The position numbers were made by a program, and so were the translations under genes. DNA of 9,111 nucleotides from Bacteroidales bacterium M5 (GTDB lineage: Bacteria > Bacteroidota > Bacteroidia > Bacteroidales > Muribaculaceae), in assembly GCA_001689535.1 (NCBI GenBank), contig LUJP01000048.1:1-9111 (forward strand), given 5' to 3'. The number at the start of each line of letters is the position of its first letter. Position 1 is the stretch's first letter. The notes below the pieces were generated by a model. It was not told the DNA's origin and searched no databases. It was given only the letters and a program-made list of their open reading frames with translations. This document shows positions 1 through 6,769 of the stretch, in pieces.

Positions 1-13
1 TCAAAAGCGAGTG

Positions 14-45
14 CAAAGGTAGACATTCCTCGCATTCCCTCCAAA
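14..45 (-). promoter_or_regulatory. Bacteroidota-type promoter for a leftward gene outside the window
   Basis: On the minus strand there is TTTG (plus-strand 42-45), a 20-base spacer, then TACCTTTG (14-21), an exact match to the Bacteroidota sigma-ABfr consensus TTTG / TAnnTTTG at normal spacing. Transcription would start at about base 8 and leave the window, so the gene it serves is not visible. The 8-bp inverted repeat at 57-75 lies directly upstream. Confidence 0.75.
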
Positions 46-56
46 TATTTCAGAAA

Positions 57-75
57 CTATTTTGCACCAAAATAG
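57..75. promoter_or_regulatory. Perfect inverted repeat, candidate operator
   Basis: CTATTTTG-CAC-CAAAATAG is a perfect 8-bp inverted repeat with a 3-base centre. It begins 12 bases upstream of the -33 element of the leftward promoter at 14-45. Size and placement suit a dimeric regulator binding upstream of the promoter, perhaps an activator. I do not recognise it as a known box (it does not match Fur or NrdR consensus as I know them). In AT-rich DNA it could be chance. Confidence 0.35.
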
Positions 76-276
76 CGTTAATATTTGTTAGAGAGATATT
101 CAAACCGCTTTTATACATTCATTTACAAGCCAAGAGAATTTTCACGCTTTTTCCGAACTTTTTTTCCACCCGAGATTTCAAAGACGCAAATCCCACCAGG
201 CAGGAGGCCTCCAAGCAGTTTTTTTTACAAAACCAGATTCAACCCCGAAAAATCACAGAAAAAAATCCCTGAAAAA
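76..276. other. Non-coding AT-rich stretch between an off-window promoter and the acyltransferase gene
   Basis: I see no credible gene here. The open frame reading rightward through this stretch is the antisense of the acyltransferase gene further on and has no conserved features. The stretch contains a GGAGGCCTCC palindrome (203-212) with an eight-T run (219-226) on the plus strand. The palindrome has no room for a loop, so I do not call it a terminator. No clear hairpin terminator for the leftward acyltransferase transcript is visible. Confidence 0.5.
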
Positions 277-281
277 TCACA
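247..281 (-). repeat. Short direct repeats spanning the stop codon of the acyltransferase gene
   Basis: On the plus strand GAAAAATCACA occurs at 247-257 and again at 271-281, with a related GAAAAAAATCC copy between. On the minus strand this reads as three close copies of GATTTTT(TT)C, the first containing the TGA stop. The transcript therefore becomes U-rich immediately after the stop. It may be a slippage product or a U-rich 3' end signal; there is no accompanying stem. Confidence 0.45.
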
Positions 282-1410
282 CGAGCGACTTGCGGTATGC
301 GCGGCGGCGGCGGTGCTGGCGGTAATTGAAGTATTGCCACTGGAGCTGGACATTGTCATTTGTCTCAAGCTCGATATTGCTTTCGGCAAATTTGAATCCC
401 AATTTTATATACGTAGGCACAAGATCGGCAAATATAAGCGAGTTTACACCTTTGCCCATATATTCCTTGTCGACGGCTATGAGCATGAGATCAACCACAT
501 CATTATGTCCCTTGATACCTTTCAGCAGATGAAACCAGCCGAAAGGCAGCAGACGGCCGCCCGACTTCCGAAGCGCCTTCGACATTGAGGGTATCGAAAT
601 TCCCACAGCTACAAGCCGGTCGTTACTGTCAAGAATCACGCTCACACAGTCAAGTCTCAGAATTCCAAGATATTTGTCGATATAATATTCGATCTGTCGG
701 GGCGAGAGGGGCGAATAGCCATAAAGATGATCGTAAGCATCATTTATCAGCTCGAAAAGCTTCACTCCGTACTCCTCCTTGATTTTCTTGCGCGATGTAT
801 AGTGCTTCACATGAAGATTATAACGCCTGGCCACCATATCGGCCACGCGGGCTATCTTTTCCGGCACTGCCTTAGGCACCTCCACACGGAATTCTACCCA
901 GTCGGCATCCTTGACATATCCCATTCGCTCAAGATGAGCCGGATAATAAGGATAATTATAAATGGTAGCCATGGTGCCCATCTCGTCAAAACCCTCCACA
1001 AGCATTCCCTCATGATCCATGTCGGAAAATCCAAGCGGTCCCACCATCTCGGTCATGCCGTTCTCGCGTGCCCACTCTTCCGCGGCGGCGAAAAGAGCGG
1101 CCGATACTTCGGCATCGTCTATGAAATCAACAAAACCGAAACGGCATTCGTCGCGCCCCGTACGGTTGTTGACCACTTCATTGATTATAGCCGCGATTCG
1201 CCCTACGGGCTTTCCGTCGCGATAGGCCATGAATGCCTGGGCCCGGCAGAACTCAAAGGCCGGATTGCCAGAGGGTGAAAGAGTCTCGATTTCATCAAGC
1301 ACCAGTGGGGGCACAAAACACCCGTTGCCTTTATACAAATCTATTCCGAACTTCACAAACGGCTTCAACCCTTTGCGGGTATGCTCTATCGCTTTTATCT
1401 CTACGGACAT
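277..1410 (-). CDS. GNAT-like N-acyltransferase family protein (377 aa)
   Basis: Probably a cytoplasmic acyltransferase; substrate unknown. The N-terminal half (about 1-175) shows a pattern I associate with a widespread GNAT-like family: a segment ending FVPPL (32-36), SGNPAFEF (47-54), and a beta-hairpin DGKPVGRIAAIIN (65-77), then GPLGFSDMDHEGMLVEGF (124-141). The second half (about 180-360) has GNAT-like strands and an acyl-CoA loop candidate, DKEYMGKG (314-321), where the usual R/Q of the R/QxxGxG/A motif is Glu. The C-terminus is very basic (HRRRRAYRK, 366-374), encoded by a GC-rich CGN run. No signal peptide or membrane segment is seen. The ATG follows an A-rich leader typical of Bacteroidota. 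It lies 43 bases behind the kinase-like gene with no obvious promoter between, so the two are probably co-transcribed. Such proteins are usually annotated hypothetical or N-acetyltransferase. I recall that bacterial ceramide synthase is a GNAT-like enzyme, which makes lipid N-acylation one possible role; that is inference. Confidence 0.75.
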   Translation of the reverse strand: MSVEIKAIEHTRKGLKPFVKFGIDLYKGNGCFVPPLVLDEIETLSPSGNPAFEFCRAQAFMAYRDGKPVGRIAAIINEVVNNRTGRDECRFGFVDFIDDAEVSAALFAAAEEWARENGMTEMVGPLGFSDMDHEGMLVEGFDEMGTMATIYNYPYYPAHLERMGYVKDADWVEFRVEVPKAVPEKIARVADMVARRYNLHVKHYTSRKKIKEEYGVKLFELINDAYDHLYGYSPLSPRQIEYYIDKYLGILRLDCVSVILDSNDRLVAVGISIPSMSKALRKSGGRLLPFGWFHLLKGIKGHNDVVDLMLIAVDKEYMGKGVNSLIFADLVPTYIKLGFKFAESNIELETNDNVQLQWQYFNYRQHRRRRAYRKSLV

Positions 1411-1453
1411 TTTACTTTTGTTTTTATTAGATTAGCCGCAATTATGCCACCGG

Positions 1454-2251
1454 TCATTTCACCGAAGGAGCCCACGATGAGCTAAACCAGAACAGCAACC
1501 CCACCATAACCGCAAGAAAAGCAATCACAAGAATATAGAACTTGCGGTCAGAGCGGCCGGCAAGAGCCATGCGGAGTTCGTGCACCGACCCATAGCGCTG
1601 CCGCGGCTCGCGAGCCATACACTTGTCGGCGATGCGGCGTAGACGGCCGGGAGCGTCGGGCACACGGTCGAGCATCTCGCGGAGCACTTTGCCGAAGTTG
1701 TAGATATCCTCCGAAGCATCGGCCGGCGTAAGATGGTCGCGTTGGTCAAATCCCACATCTATAAGCTTGAGATTGCCCACATTCTCGGTAAATATTATGG
1801 TCTCGGGCCTGATGGGGAAATGCACCAGATGATTGCGCTGTATGTAGTCTATGGCATCGACAAGCTGGCTGCAAACCTTCTCAATATGCTCCGCGCCCAC
1901 CTTGCCGCTGTCCAGTAGCTTGCGAAGCGAGTCGCCATACACGTCGTCGGTAATGATGCACATTCCCAGCCCGGGCACCTCCTCGAAATCGTTAATCATG
2001 ATTATATGAGGATGGGCAAGATTGTAACGCACGTCAAACTCCTTCTCAATCATCGCCTGAAACCGCGGGTCGGTGCGGTATCTCTCTTTAAGAGTCTTGA
2101 GCATTACCCATTTCCCGTATTTCTTGGCGGTATAGACATCATAGAACTCCTCGTCCCACTCGGGAAGGTGTTCTATCTCGGTCCATTTCTGCTGACTTGT
2201 TAAGGTTGACGACATCTGGTATCTGTTGGTGCTAACTTTTATGACTGCCAT
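1454..2251 (-). CDS. Tail-anchored protein-kinase-fold protein, probable pseudokinase (265 aa)
   Basis: The kinase fold can be followed throughout: VAIK-type Lys52 (WVMLK), alpha-C Glu71 nine residues before HPHI (80-83), hinge region near 99-106, catalytic loop HFPIRPETI (144-152), activation DVG (165-167), alpha-F Asp182 (EDIYNFGKVL) and the late CMAREPRQRY helix (211-220). The catalytic loop aligns with HRDLKPENI, but the HRD Asp is Pro146, the Lys is Arg148 and the metal-binding Asn is Thr151. The glycine loop is also degenerate. ATP binding may survive because Lys52, Glu71 and Asp165 remain, but normal phosphotransfer is unlikely. A single membrane segment near 238-257 and a short SSSWAPSVK tail indicate a C-terminal anchor with the kinase domain in the cytoplasm. 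The start at 2251 lies about 17 bases from the predicted transcription start; Met13 is an alternative. The acyltransferase gene follows in the same unit. Product class is well supported; function unknown. Confidence 0.8.
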   Translation of the reverse strand: MAVIKVSTNRYQMSSTLTSQQKWTEIEHLPEWDEEFYDVYTAKKYGKWVMLKTLKERYRTDPRFQAMIEKEFDVRYNLAHPHIIMINDFEEVPGLGMCIITDDVYGDSLRKLLDSGKVGAEHIEKVCSQLVDAIDYIQRNHLVHFPIRPETIIFTENVGNLKLIDVGFDQRDHLTPADASEDIYNFGKVLREMLDRVPDAPGRLRRIADKCMAREPRQRYGSVHELRMALAGRSDRKFYILVIAFLAVMVGLLFWFSSSWAPSVK

Positions 2252-2274
2252 GAGCCTATTACGGCACTGACTTG

Positions 2275-2302
2275 CAAATTTACTGAATATTTTTCAAAAC
2301 AA
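2275..2302 (-). promoter_or_regulatory. Promoter for the pseudokinase-acyltransferase unit
   Basis: The minus strand carries TAAATTTG (plus-strand 2275-2282), an exact TAnnTTTG match, with TTG 17 bases upstream (2300-2302). The spacing is slightly short. Transcription would start near 2268, giving a leader of about 17 bases before the ATG at 2251. Confidence 0.6.
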
Positions 2303-2353
2303 TCATATTTCGTCACTATTTTGCCTTGTTTCGCGTCATTCCTTTTTTTTTCA

Positions 2354-2361
2354 TATTTTTG
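2354..2361 (+). promoter_or_regulatory. -7 element of the GH3-unit promoter
   Basis: TATTTTTG matches TAnnTTTG and ends ten bases before the ATG at 2372, so the predicted message has a leader of only about four bases. The -33 side is weak: TTTC sits at 2329-2332 with a 21-base spacer, and the nearest TTG is 25 bases away. It is divergent from the pseudokinase promoter, and the two share a 120-bp region. Confidence 0.45.
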
Positions 2362-2371
2362 CCGTGATATT

Positions 2372-3895
2372 ATGAACCCGACCCGACTGATTCTTCCGCT
2401 TTTCAATTCACGTGTCCGGCAATCGCTCCGGGCGGCCGAGGACGCTCCGCTCACGCAGCAACGTCTGCTGGCCGGAATGCTCACGGCCGCACGCCACACC
2501 GAGTGGGGCCGCACCCACCGTTACGGCAGTCTGGCATCCTACGCCGACTTCACTGAAGCCGTGGAGATTACACCTTATGAAAAGATACGTCCCCTTGTGA
2601 TGCGCATGATCCGGGGCGAGAAGGATATCCTGTGGCCCGGCGTCACGCGGCGTTTCGCGCAGTCGTCGGGCACATCCGGCGGCAAAAGCAAATTCGTTCC
2701 CATCACCGACGCCATGCTTCACCGCGGACACTTCCACGGGTCAGGACTTGTGGTGGCACACTATCTGCGCAATTACCCCGACAGCCGCCTGTTTTCCGGG
2801 CGCGCGCTGATTCTCGGCGGCAGCTTTGCCAACGAGCTTGGGATCACCGACAGCCGCGTGCGCGTGGGCGACCTCTCAGCCAACCTAATAGAGACCATCA
2901 ACCCTCTGGCCGAATTGGTGAGGACGCCGAGCCGACGCACCGCGCTTCTAGCCGACTGGAATGTGAAGCTTCCGCAGCTGGCCCGCGAGGTGAGCCGCTG
3001 CAGAGTGAGCAATCTCTCCGGCGTGCCTTCGTGGATGCTCACGGTTCTGCGTGAGGTGATGCGCATATCAGGCGTAAGCGAGCTGCACGAACTCTGGCCC
3101 GGCCTCGAGGTGTTTTTCCACGGCGGCATAGCGTTCGGCCCCTACCGCAGCCAGTACGATTCAATCATCGACCCCTCGCGTATGAGATACATGGAGACAT
3201 ACAATGCCTCCGAAGGCTTCTTCGCCCTGCAGGACGACCCTGCGTCACGCGCCATGATGCTGCTGATGGACAGCGGAGTGTTCTACGAGTTCCGTCCCGT
3301 GGGCTCTCCGGACGCCACGCCCGTCACCGTGGCCGACGTACGGCCGGGCGAAATCTACGAACTCATTATCACCACCCTCGGCGGCCTGTGGCGTTACCCG
3401 ATTGGCGACACCGTGAGGGTGGAAAGCATAAATCCGGTTAAAATTACCATCGCCGGCCGAACCAAAAGCTTTATCAACGCATTTGGAGAAGAGGTGATGG
3501 TGTTCAACACCGATGCCGCCATATCCCGCACCTGCGCCGAGACCGGAGCCGTGGTCGCCGACTATACCGCTGCCCCGGTGTTTGCCGACGGCGGTCGGAA
3601 AGGAAGGCACCAGTGGCTCATAGAGTTCGACCGCCAGCCCGCTTCAACTGAGGAATTCGCCATGCTGCTCGACCGCAACCTCTGCCGAGAGAACAGCGAC
3701 TATCAGGCCAAGCGTTCCGGCGGAATTTTCCTCGACCCGCTTTCGGTCACGGCCGTGCCCCGCGGATTCTTCGACCGCTGGCTCGCCTCCACAGGAAAGC
3801 TCGGAGGGCAGCGCAAGGTGCCCCGCCTGAGCAACGACCGCTCCGTGATCGACTCCATGCTTCGCCTGCTCTCCACTCCCCCACAAAACGTCTAA
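2372..3895 (+). CDS. GH3 family acyl-adenylating enzyme (auxin-responsive GH3-like, 507 aa)
   Basis: GH3 enzymes belong to the acyl-adenylate-forming superfamily; plant members adenylate a carboxylic acid and join it to an amino acid. The substrate of the bacterial members is unknown to me. Visible motifs: nucleotide-binding loop SSGTSGGKSKFVPIT (98-112), YNASEGFF (277-284), WRYPIGD with the ribose-contacting Asp346 (340-346), GRTKSFINAFGEEV (362-375), and a C-terminal GGQRKVPRL (478-486) whose Lys482 suits the lysine of the mobile C-terminal domain. There is no signal peptide, so it should be cytoplasmic. Length is close to the family norm. I place the start at 2372 (MNPTRLILPLF), because the upstream TTG extension would lie largely above the predicted transcription start. 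It is followed 19 bases later by the SIMPL gene. Confidence 0.9.
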   Translation: MNPTRLILPLFNSRVRQSLRAAEDAPLTQQRLLAGMLTAARHTEWGRTHRYGSLASYADFTEAVEITPYEKIRPLVMRMIRGEKDILWPGVTRRFAQSSGTSGGKSKFVPITDAMLHRGHFHGSGLVVAHYLRNYPDSRLFSGRALILGGSFANELGITDSRVRVGDLSANLIETINPLAELVRTPSRRTALLADWNVKLPQLAREVSRCRVSNLSGVPSWMLTVLREVMRISGVSELHELWPGLEVFFHGGIAFGPYRSQYDSIIDPSRMRYMETYNASEGFFALQDDPASRAMMLLMDSGVFYEFRPVGSPDATPVTVADVRPGEIYELIITTLGGLWRYPIGDTVRVESINPVKITIAGRTKSFINAFGEEVMVFNTDAAISRTCAETGAVVADYTAAPVFADGGRKGRHQWLIEFDRQPASTEEFAMLLDRNLCRENSDYQAKRSGGIFLDPLSVTAVPRGFFDRWLASTGKLGGQRKVPRLSNDRSVIDSMLRLLSTPPQNV

Positions 3896-3914
3896 CCCAA
3901 AAAAACAATAGCTT

Positions 3915-4622
3915 ATGAAATCCACAACAGCCGTAATCATCGGCGCAATTCTCGCCGTAGGACTTCTGGCACTCGGACTCTGCGTGCGCAGCGGCCTGAA
4001 ATCGTTCAACGACAGCCAGCGCACCGTGGAAGTGAAAGGTCTCGCCACGCGTGAGGTTCCTGCCAACAAGGTGACATGGCCAATCTCCACCAAGCAGGTT
4101 GGCAACGACCTCCCCGCAGTCTATGCCCAGGTTGCCACCACCAACCAGGCCATAGTCGAATTCCTCAAGGCCAACGGCCTTTCCGACAGCGAGATTTCAA
4201 TCGGCGCTCCCCAGATGACCGATTACCGCACCAACCGCTACAACAACGACCCCATACCCTACAACTACAGCGTTAGCTCCGTGGTTACGGTCAGCTCCAC
4301 ACAGGTCGACAAAGTGCGCCAGCTCATCAACCGGCAGGGCGAGCTCCTGAGCAAAGGCATTGCCATCGTGAGCAACGACTACAGCAACCAGATTTCCTAC
4401 GAATACACCGGGCTCAACGAAATCAAGCCCGAGATGATAGCCGAAGCCACCGAAAACGCCCGTGAGGCTGCCAAAAAATTCGCCGACGACTCCGACAGCA
4501 AAATCGGCAAAATAAAATCGGCGCGCCAGGGCCAGTTCACCATCGAGGACCGCGACAGCTATACCCCCTACATCAAGGAAGTGCGCGTGGTCACCTCCCT
4601 CACCTACTTCCTGGAGGACTAA
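3915..4622 (+). CDS. SIMPL domain (DUF541) protein with N-terminal membrane anchor (235 aa)
   Basis: An N-terminal hydrophobic segment (about 6-24) anchors the protein or acts as an uncleaved signal; the rest should lie in the periplasm. From about 36 it shows the SIMPL/DUF541 pattern: RTVEVKGLATREVPANKVTW (36-55), a central section with ISIGAPQMTDYR (94-105), a paired strand YNYSVSSVVTVSS (116-128), then a helix with EATENAREAAKKFADDS (177-193) and a final strand KEVRVVTSLTYFLE (221-234). E. coli YggE is a family member linked to oxidative stress; the biochemical role of the family is not settled. The start follows an A-rich leader (AAAAAAACAATAGCTT). It is the second gene of the GH3 unit and is followed after three bases by the lipoprotein gene, suggesting coupled translation. 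Confidence 0.88.
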   Translation: MKSTTAVIIGAILAVGLLALGLCVRSGLKSFNDSQRTVEVKGLATREVPANKVTWPISTKQVGNDLPAVYAQVATTNQAIVEFLKANGLSDSEISIGAPQMTDYRTNRYNNDPIPYNYSVSSVVTVSSTQVDKVRQLINRQGELLSKGIAIVSNDYSNQISYEYTGLNEIKPEMIAEATENAREAAKKFADDSDSKIGKIKSARQGQFTIEDRDSYTPYIKEVRVVTSLTYFLED

Positions 4623-4625
4623 ACC

Positions 4626-4946
4626 ATGACCCGTTCCAAACTATTTGTGGCAGGCATCAGCATCATGATGTCTGCCGCAATGGGTTGTACCAACGATACC
4701 GACACCGAATATCAGGTTAACATCCAGCGCTTCACCGACGGCACCACCATCACGGCCTCGCCCCTCTCCGCCTGCGCCGGCGAAACAGTCACGCTCGACT
4801 GCAACCCCGCACCCGGCCGCGTATTCTACCACTGGTCAGTAACCGCCGGCACCACCACCATCATCCCCGCCGATTCCATGCAGCAGGCCACCACCTTCAC
4901 CATGCCCGCCTCCGACGTAATGGTCCGCGCCGCCTTCTATCAATAA
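4626..4946 (+). CDS. Small lipoprotein with InlB-B-repeat-like domain (106 aa)
   Basis: The N-terminus is a lipoprotein signal: basic MTRSK, a hydrophobic stretch, then AAMGC with Cys21 as the lipidation site. The -3 residue is Ala rather than the usual Leu, so the box is a little weak. The residues after the cysteine (TNDTDTE) are acidic, as in many Bacteroidota lipoproteins that reach the cell surface. The rest is one beta domain of the divergent InlB B-repeat type (my recognition): TITASPLSACAGETVTL (41-57), NPAPGRVFYHW (60-70), and the characteristic ending TFTMPASDVMVRAAF (90-104). Cys50 and Cys59 could form a disulfide. It starts three bases after the SIMPL stop, so it is probably the last gene of the GH3 unit; no terminator hairpin follows. 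Specific function unknown. Confidence 0.8.
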   Translation: MTRSKLFVAGISIMMSAAMGCTNDTDTEYQVNIQRFTDGTTITASPLSACAGETVTLDCNPAPGRVFYHWSVTAGTTTIIPADSMQQATTFTMPASDVMVRAAFYQ

Positions 4947-4962
4947 CCCCCGATATATTATA

Positions 4963-4993
4963 TTGCGGATTTCAAGCCCTTTTGGTAACTTTG
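4963..4993 (+). promoter_or_regulatory. Promoter for the yqeY-serS-methyltransferase unit
   Basis: TTG (4963-4965), a 20-base spacer and TAACTTTG (4986-4993) match the Bacteroidota consensus. Transcription should start near 4999, which leaves only about four bases before the ATG at 5004 but about 22 before the ATG at 5022, supporting the latter as the true start. Confidence 0.75.
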
Positions 4994-5021
4994 CGGGCAA
5001 AATATGAAAATTTTCACCACT

Positions 5022-5471
5022 ATGGATTTATTCGACCGTATCAGCAACGACATAAAAGGTGCCATGCTGGCAAAAGACAAGGTGCGCCTGGAGACTCTCC
5101 GGGGCATCAAGAAGGAGTTTCTCGAAGCTAAGACCGCCAAAGGCGCCGACGGTACCCTAACCGACGACCAGGCCACGAAAATCATGGCCAAGATGGTGAA
5201 GCAGCGCAAGGAAACCGCTCAGATCTATGCGGAGCAGAACCGCCCCGAGCTTGCTGAGAACGAACTCGCCGAGGCTGCCGTGATTGAGGAATACCTTCCC
5301 AAGCAGCTTTCCGACGAGGAACTGACAGCCCGTCTCAAAGAAATTATAGCCCAGACCGGCGCCACTTCGGCCAAGGAAATGGGCAAGGTGATGGGTGTGG
5401 CATCAAAAGCCCTCGCCGGTCAGGCCGACGGCAAAGTAATCTCGGCCAAGGTACGCGAACTTCTCTCCTGA
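5022..5471 (+). CDS. GatB/YqeY domain-containing protein (149 aa)
   Basis: The protein matches the YqeY family from its first residues: MDLFDRISNDIKGAMLAKDK (1-20), VRLETLRGIKKEF (21-33), EYLPKQLSDEEL (90-101), GKVMG (121-125) and ADGKVISAKVRELL (135-148). YqeY resembles the tail domain of the GatB subunit of glutamyl/aspartyl-tRNA amidotransferase, which contacts tRNA, so a role linked to tRNA or translation is commonly assumed but not proven. It is soluble, mostly helical and of family length. An in-frame ATG 18 bases upstream (5004) would add MKIFTT, but the family pattern and the promoter position favour 5022. It is first in a unit with serS (26-base gap), which fits a translation-related role. 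Confidence 0.9.
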   Translation: MDLFDRISNDIKGAMLAKDKVRLETLRGIKKEFLEAKTAKGADGTLTDDQATKIMAKMVKQRKETAQIYAEQNRPELAENELAEAAVIEEYLPKQLSDEELTARLKEIIAQTGATSAKEMGKVMGVASKALAGQADGKVISAKVRELLS

Positions 5472-5497
5472 TTCCTGATTTCTAAAATTCCCACATA

Positions 5498-6769
5498 ATG
5501 CTTACCCTACAGCAAATTAAAGAGAATCCCACTCTCATCATAGAGCGTCTTGCCGTAAAAGGATTCAACGGCAAGGAACCGATTGAAAAAATACTGGAAC
5601 TCGACAGCTGCCGCCGTCAGCTCCAGCTCGACAACGACAACCAGGCCGCCAACCTCCGCCAGCTTGCCGCCCGCATAGGCGCGCTGATGAAAGAGGGCAA
5701 AAAGGAGGAAGCCGAGGAGACCAAAAAGGAAGTAGCCGCGCTGAAAGAGTCGCAGAAACTCGTGGCCGACCGCCTCGCCGCTGCCGAACTCGAGATTCGC
5801 AACATTCTTCTCACCATCCCCAACATTCCCTGCGCCATGGTGCCTGAAGGCAAGACTGCCGCCGACAATGTGGTTGAGAAAACCGGAGGTCCGATGCCCG
5901 ATCTCGGCTCGGATGCCCTGCCCCACTGGGACCTGGCCAAGAAATACGGAATTATCGACTTCGACCTCGGCGTGAAAATCACCGGTGCCGGTTTCCCCGT
6001 CTATGTAGGCAAGGGTGCCCGCCTGCAGCGCGCCCTCATACAGTTCTTCCTCGACGAAGCCGGTAAAGCCGGCTATCTGGAAATCCAACCACCCTACGTG
6101 GTTAACGAGGCTTCAGGCTACGGCACAGGCCAGCTTCCCGACAAAGAGGGGCAGATGTATTACATCAACGAGGACAACCTCTACCTGATTCCCACCGCCG
6201 AGGTGCCTGTGACCAACATGTACCGCGACGTGATTCTCGCCGAAAACGAGCTTCCCAAAAAGAACTGCGCATATTCCGCATGCTTCCGCCGCGAGGCCGG
6301 CAGCTACGGCAAGGACGTGCGCGGTCTCAACCGCCTCCATCAGTTCGACAAAGTGGAGATTGTCCGCATCGAGAAGCCCGAAGATTCCTATGCCGCACTT
6401 GAGGAGATGAAGAACCATGTGCAGTCGCTGCTCGAGAAACTCGGACTGCCCTGGCACATACTCCGTCTTTGCGGAGGCGACATGAGCTTCACCTCGTCAA
6501 TCACATTCGACTTCGAGGTATTCTCGGCCGCCCAGAAACGCTGGCTCGAGGTATCATCTGTTTCCAACTTCGAGACCTATCAGGCCAACCGCCTGAAGTG
6601 CCGCTACCGTGGCGCCGACAAGAAGACTCACCTCTGCCACACGCTCAACGGTTCCGCCCTGGCTCTTCCGCGAATTATGGCCGCTCTGCTGGAGAACAAC
6701 CAGACACCGCAGGGCATAACGGTGCCCGAGTGCCTGCGGAAATACACCGGATTCGACATTATTGACTGA
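5498..6769 (+). CDS. serS: Seryl-tRNA synthetase (423 aa)
   Basis: SerRS charges tRNA-Ser (and tRNA-Sec where present) with serine in the cytoplasm. The N-terminal helical arm (about 30-108, rich in K/E/A) is the antiparallel coiled coil that grips the long variable arm of tRNA-Ser. The class II catalytic core follows: motif 1 region around 172-203 ending QPPYVVN (197-203), the serine-binding TAEVP (233-237), motif 2 FRREAGSYGKDVRGL (263-277) with the HQFDKVE strand (281-287), the SSVSNFETYQANR stretch (353-365), and motif 3 GSALALPRIMAALLEN (385-400) with Arg392. The end, VPECLRKYTGFDII, is typical. Length is normal and all key residues are present. The ATG is preceded by an A/T-rich leader (TTTCTAAAATTCCCACATA). 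It sits in the middle of a three-gene translation-linked unit. Confidence 0.98.
   Translation: MLTLQQIKENPTLIIERLAVKGFNGKEPIEKILELDSCRRQLQLDNDNQAANLRQLAARIGALMKEGKKEEAEETKKEVAALKESQKLVADRLAAAELEIRNILLTIPNIPCAMVPEGKTAADNVVEKTGGPMPDLGSDALPHWDLAKKYGIIDFDLGVKITGAGFPVYVGKGARLQRALIQFFLDEAGKAGYLEIQPPYVVNEASGYGTGQLPDKEGQMYYINEDNLYLIPTAEVPVTNMYRDVILAENELPKKNCAYSACFRREAGSYGKDVRGLNRLHQFDKVEIVRIEKPEDSYAALEEMKNHVQSLLEKLGLPWHILRLCGGDMSFTSSITFDFEVFSAAQKRWLEVSSVSNFETYQANRLKCRYRGADKKTHLCHTLNGSALALPRIMAALLENNQTPQGITVPECLRKYTGFDIID

Noticed and set aside
203..226. GGAGGCCTCC palindrome with a downstream T-run as a plus-strand terminator
   Set aside because: The palindrome has no loop bases, a spacer separates it from the T-run, and no rightward gene precedes it in the window.
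85..1278. Plus-strand frames opposite the acyltransferase gene
   Set aside because: They have no conserved motifs and arise from the codon pattern of the opposite strand.
2321..2371. N-terminal extension of the GH3 protein from a TTG at 2321
   Set aside because: It would run through the predicted promoter and adds a Phe-rich stretch unlike the family; MNPTRLILPLF at 2372 fits better.
5004..5021. Earlier ATG for the YqeY-domain protein
   Set aside because: It lies about four bases from the predicted transcription start and adds MKIFTT ahead of the family's usual first residues.
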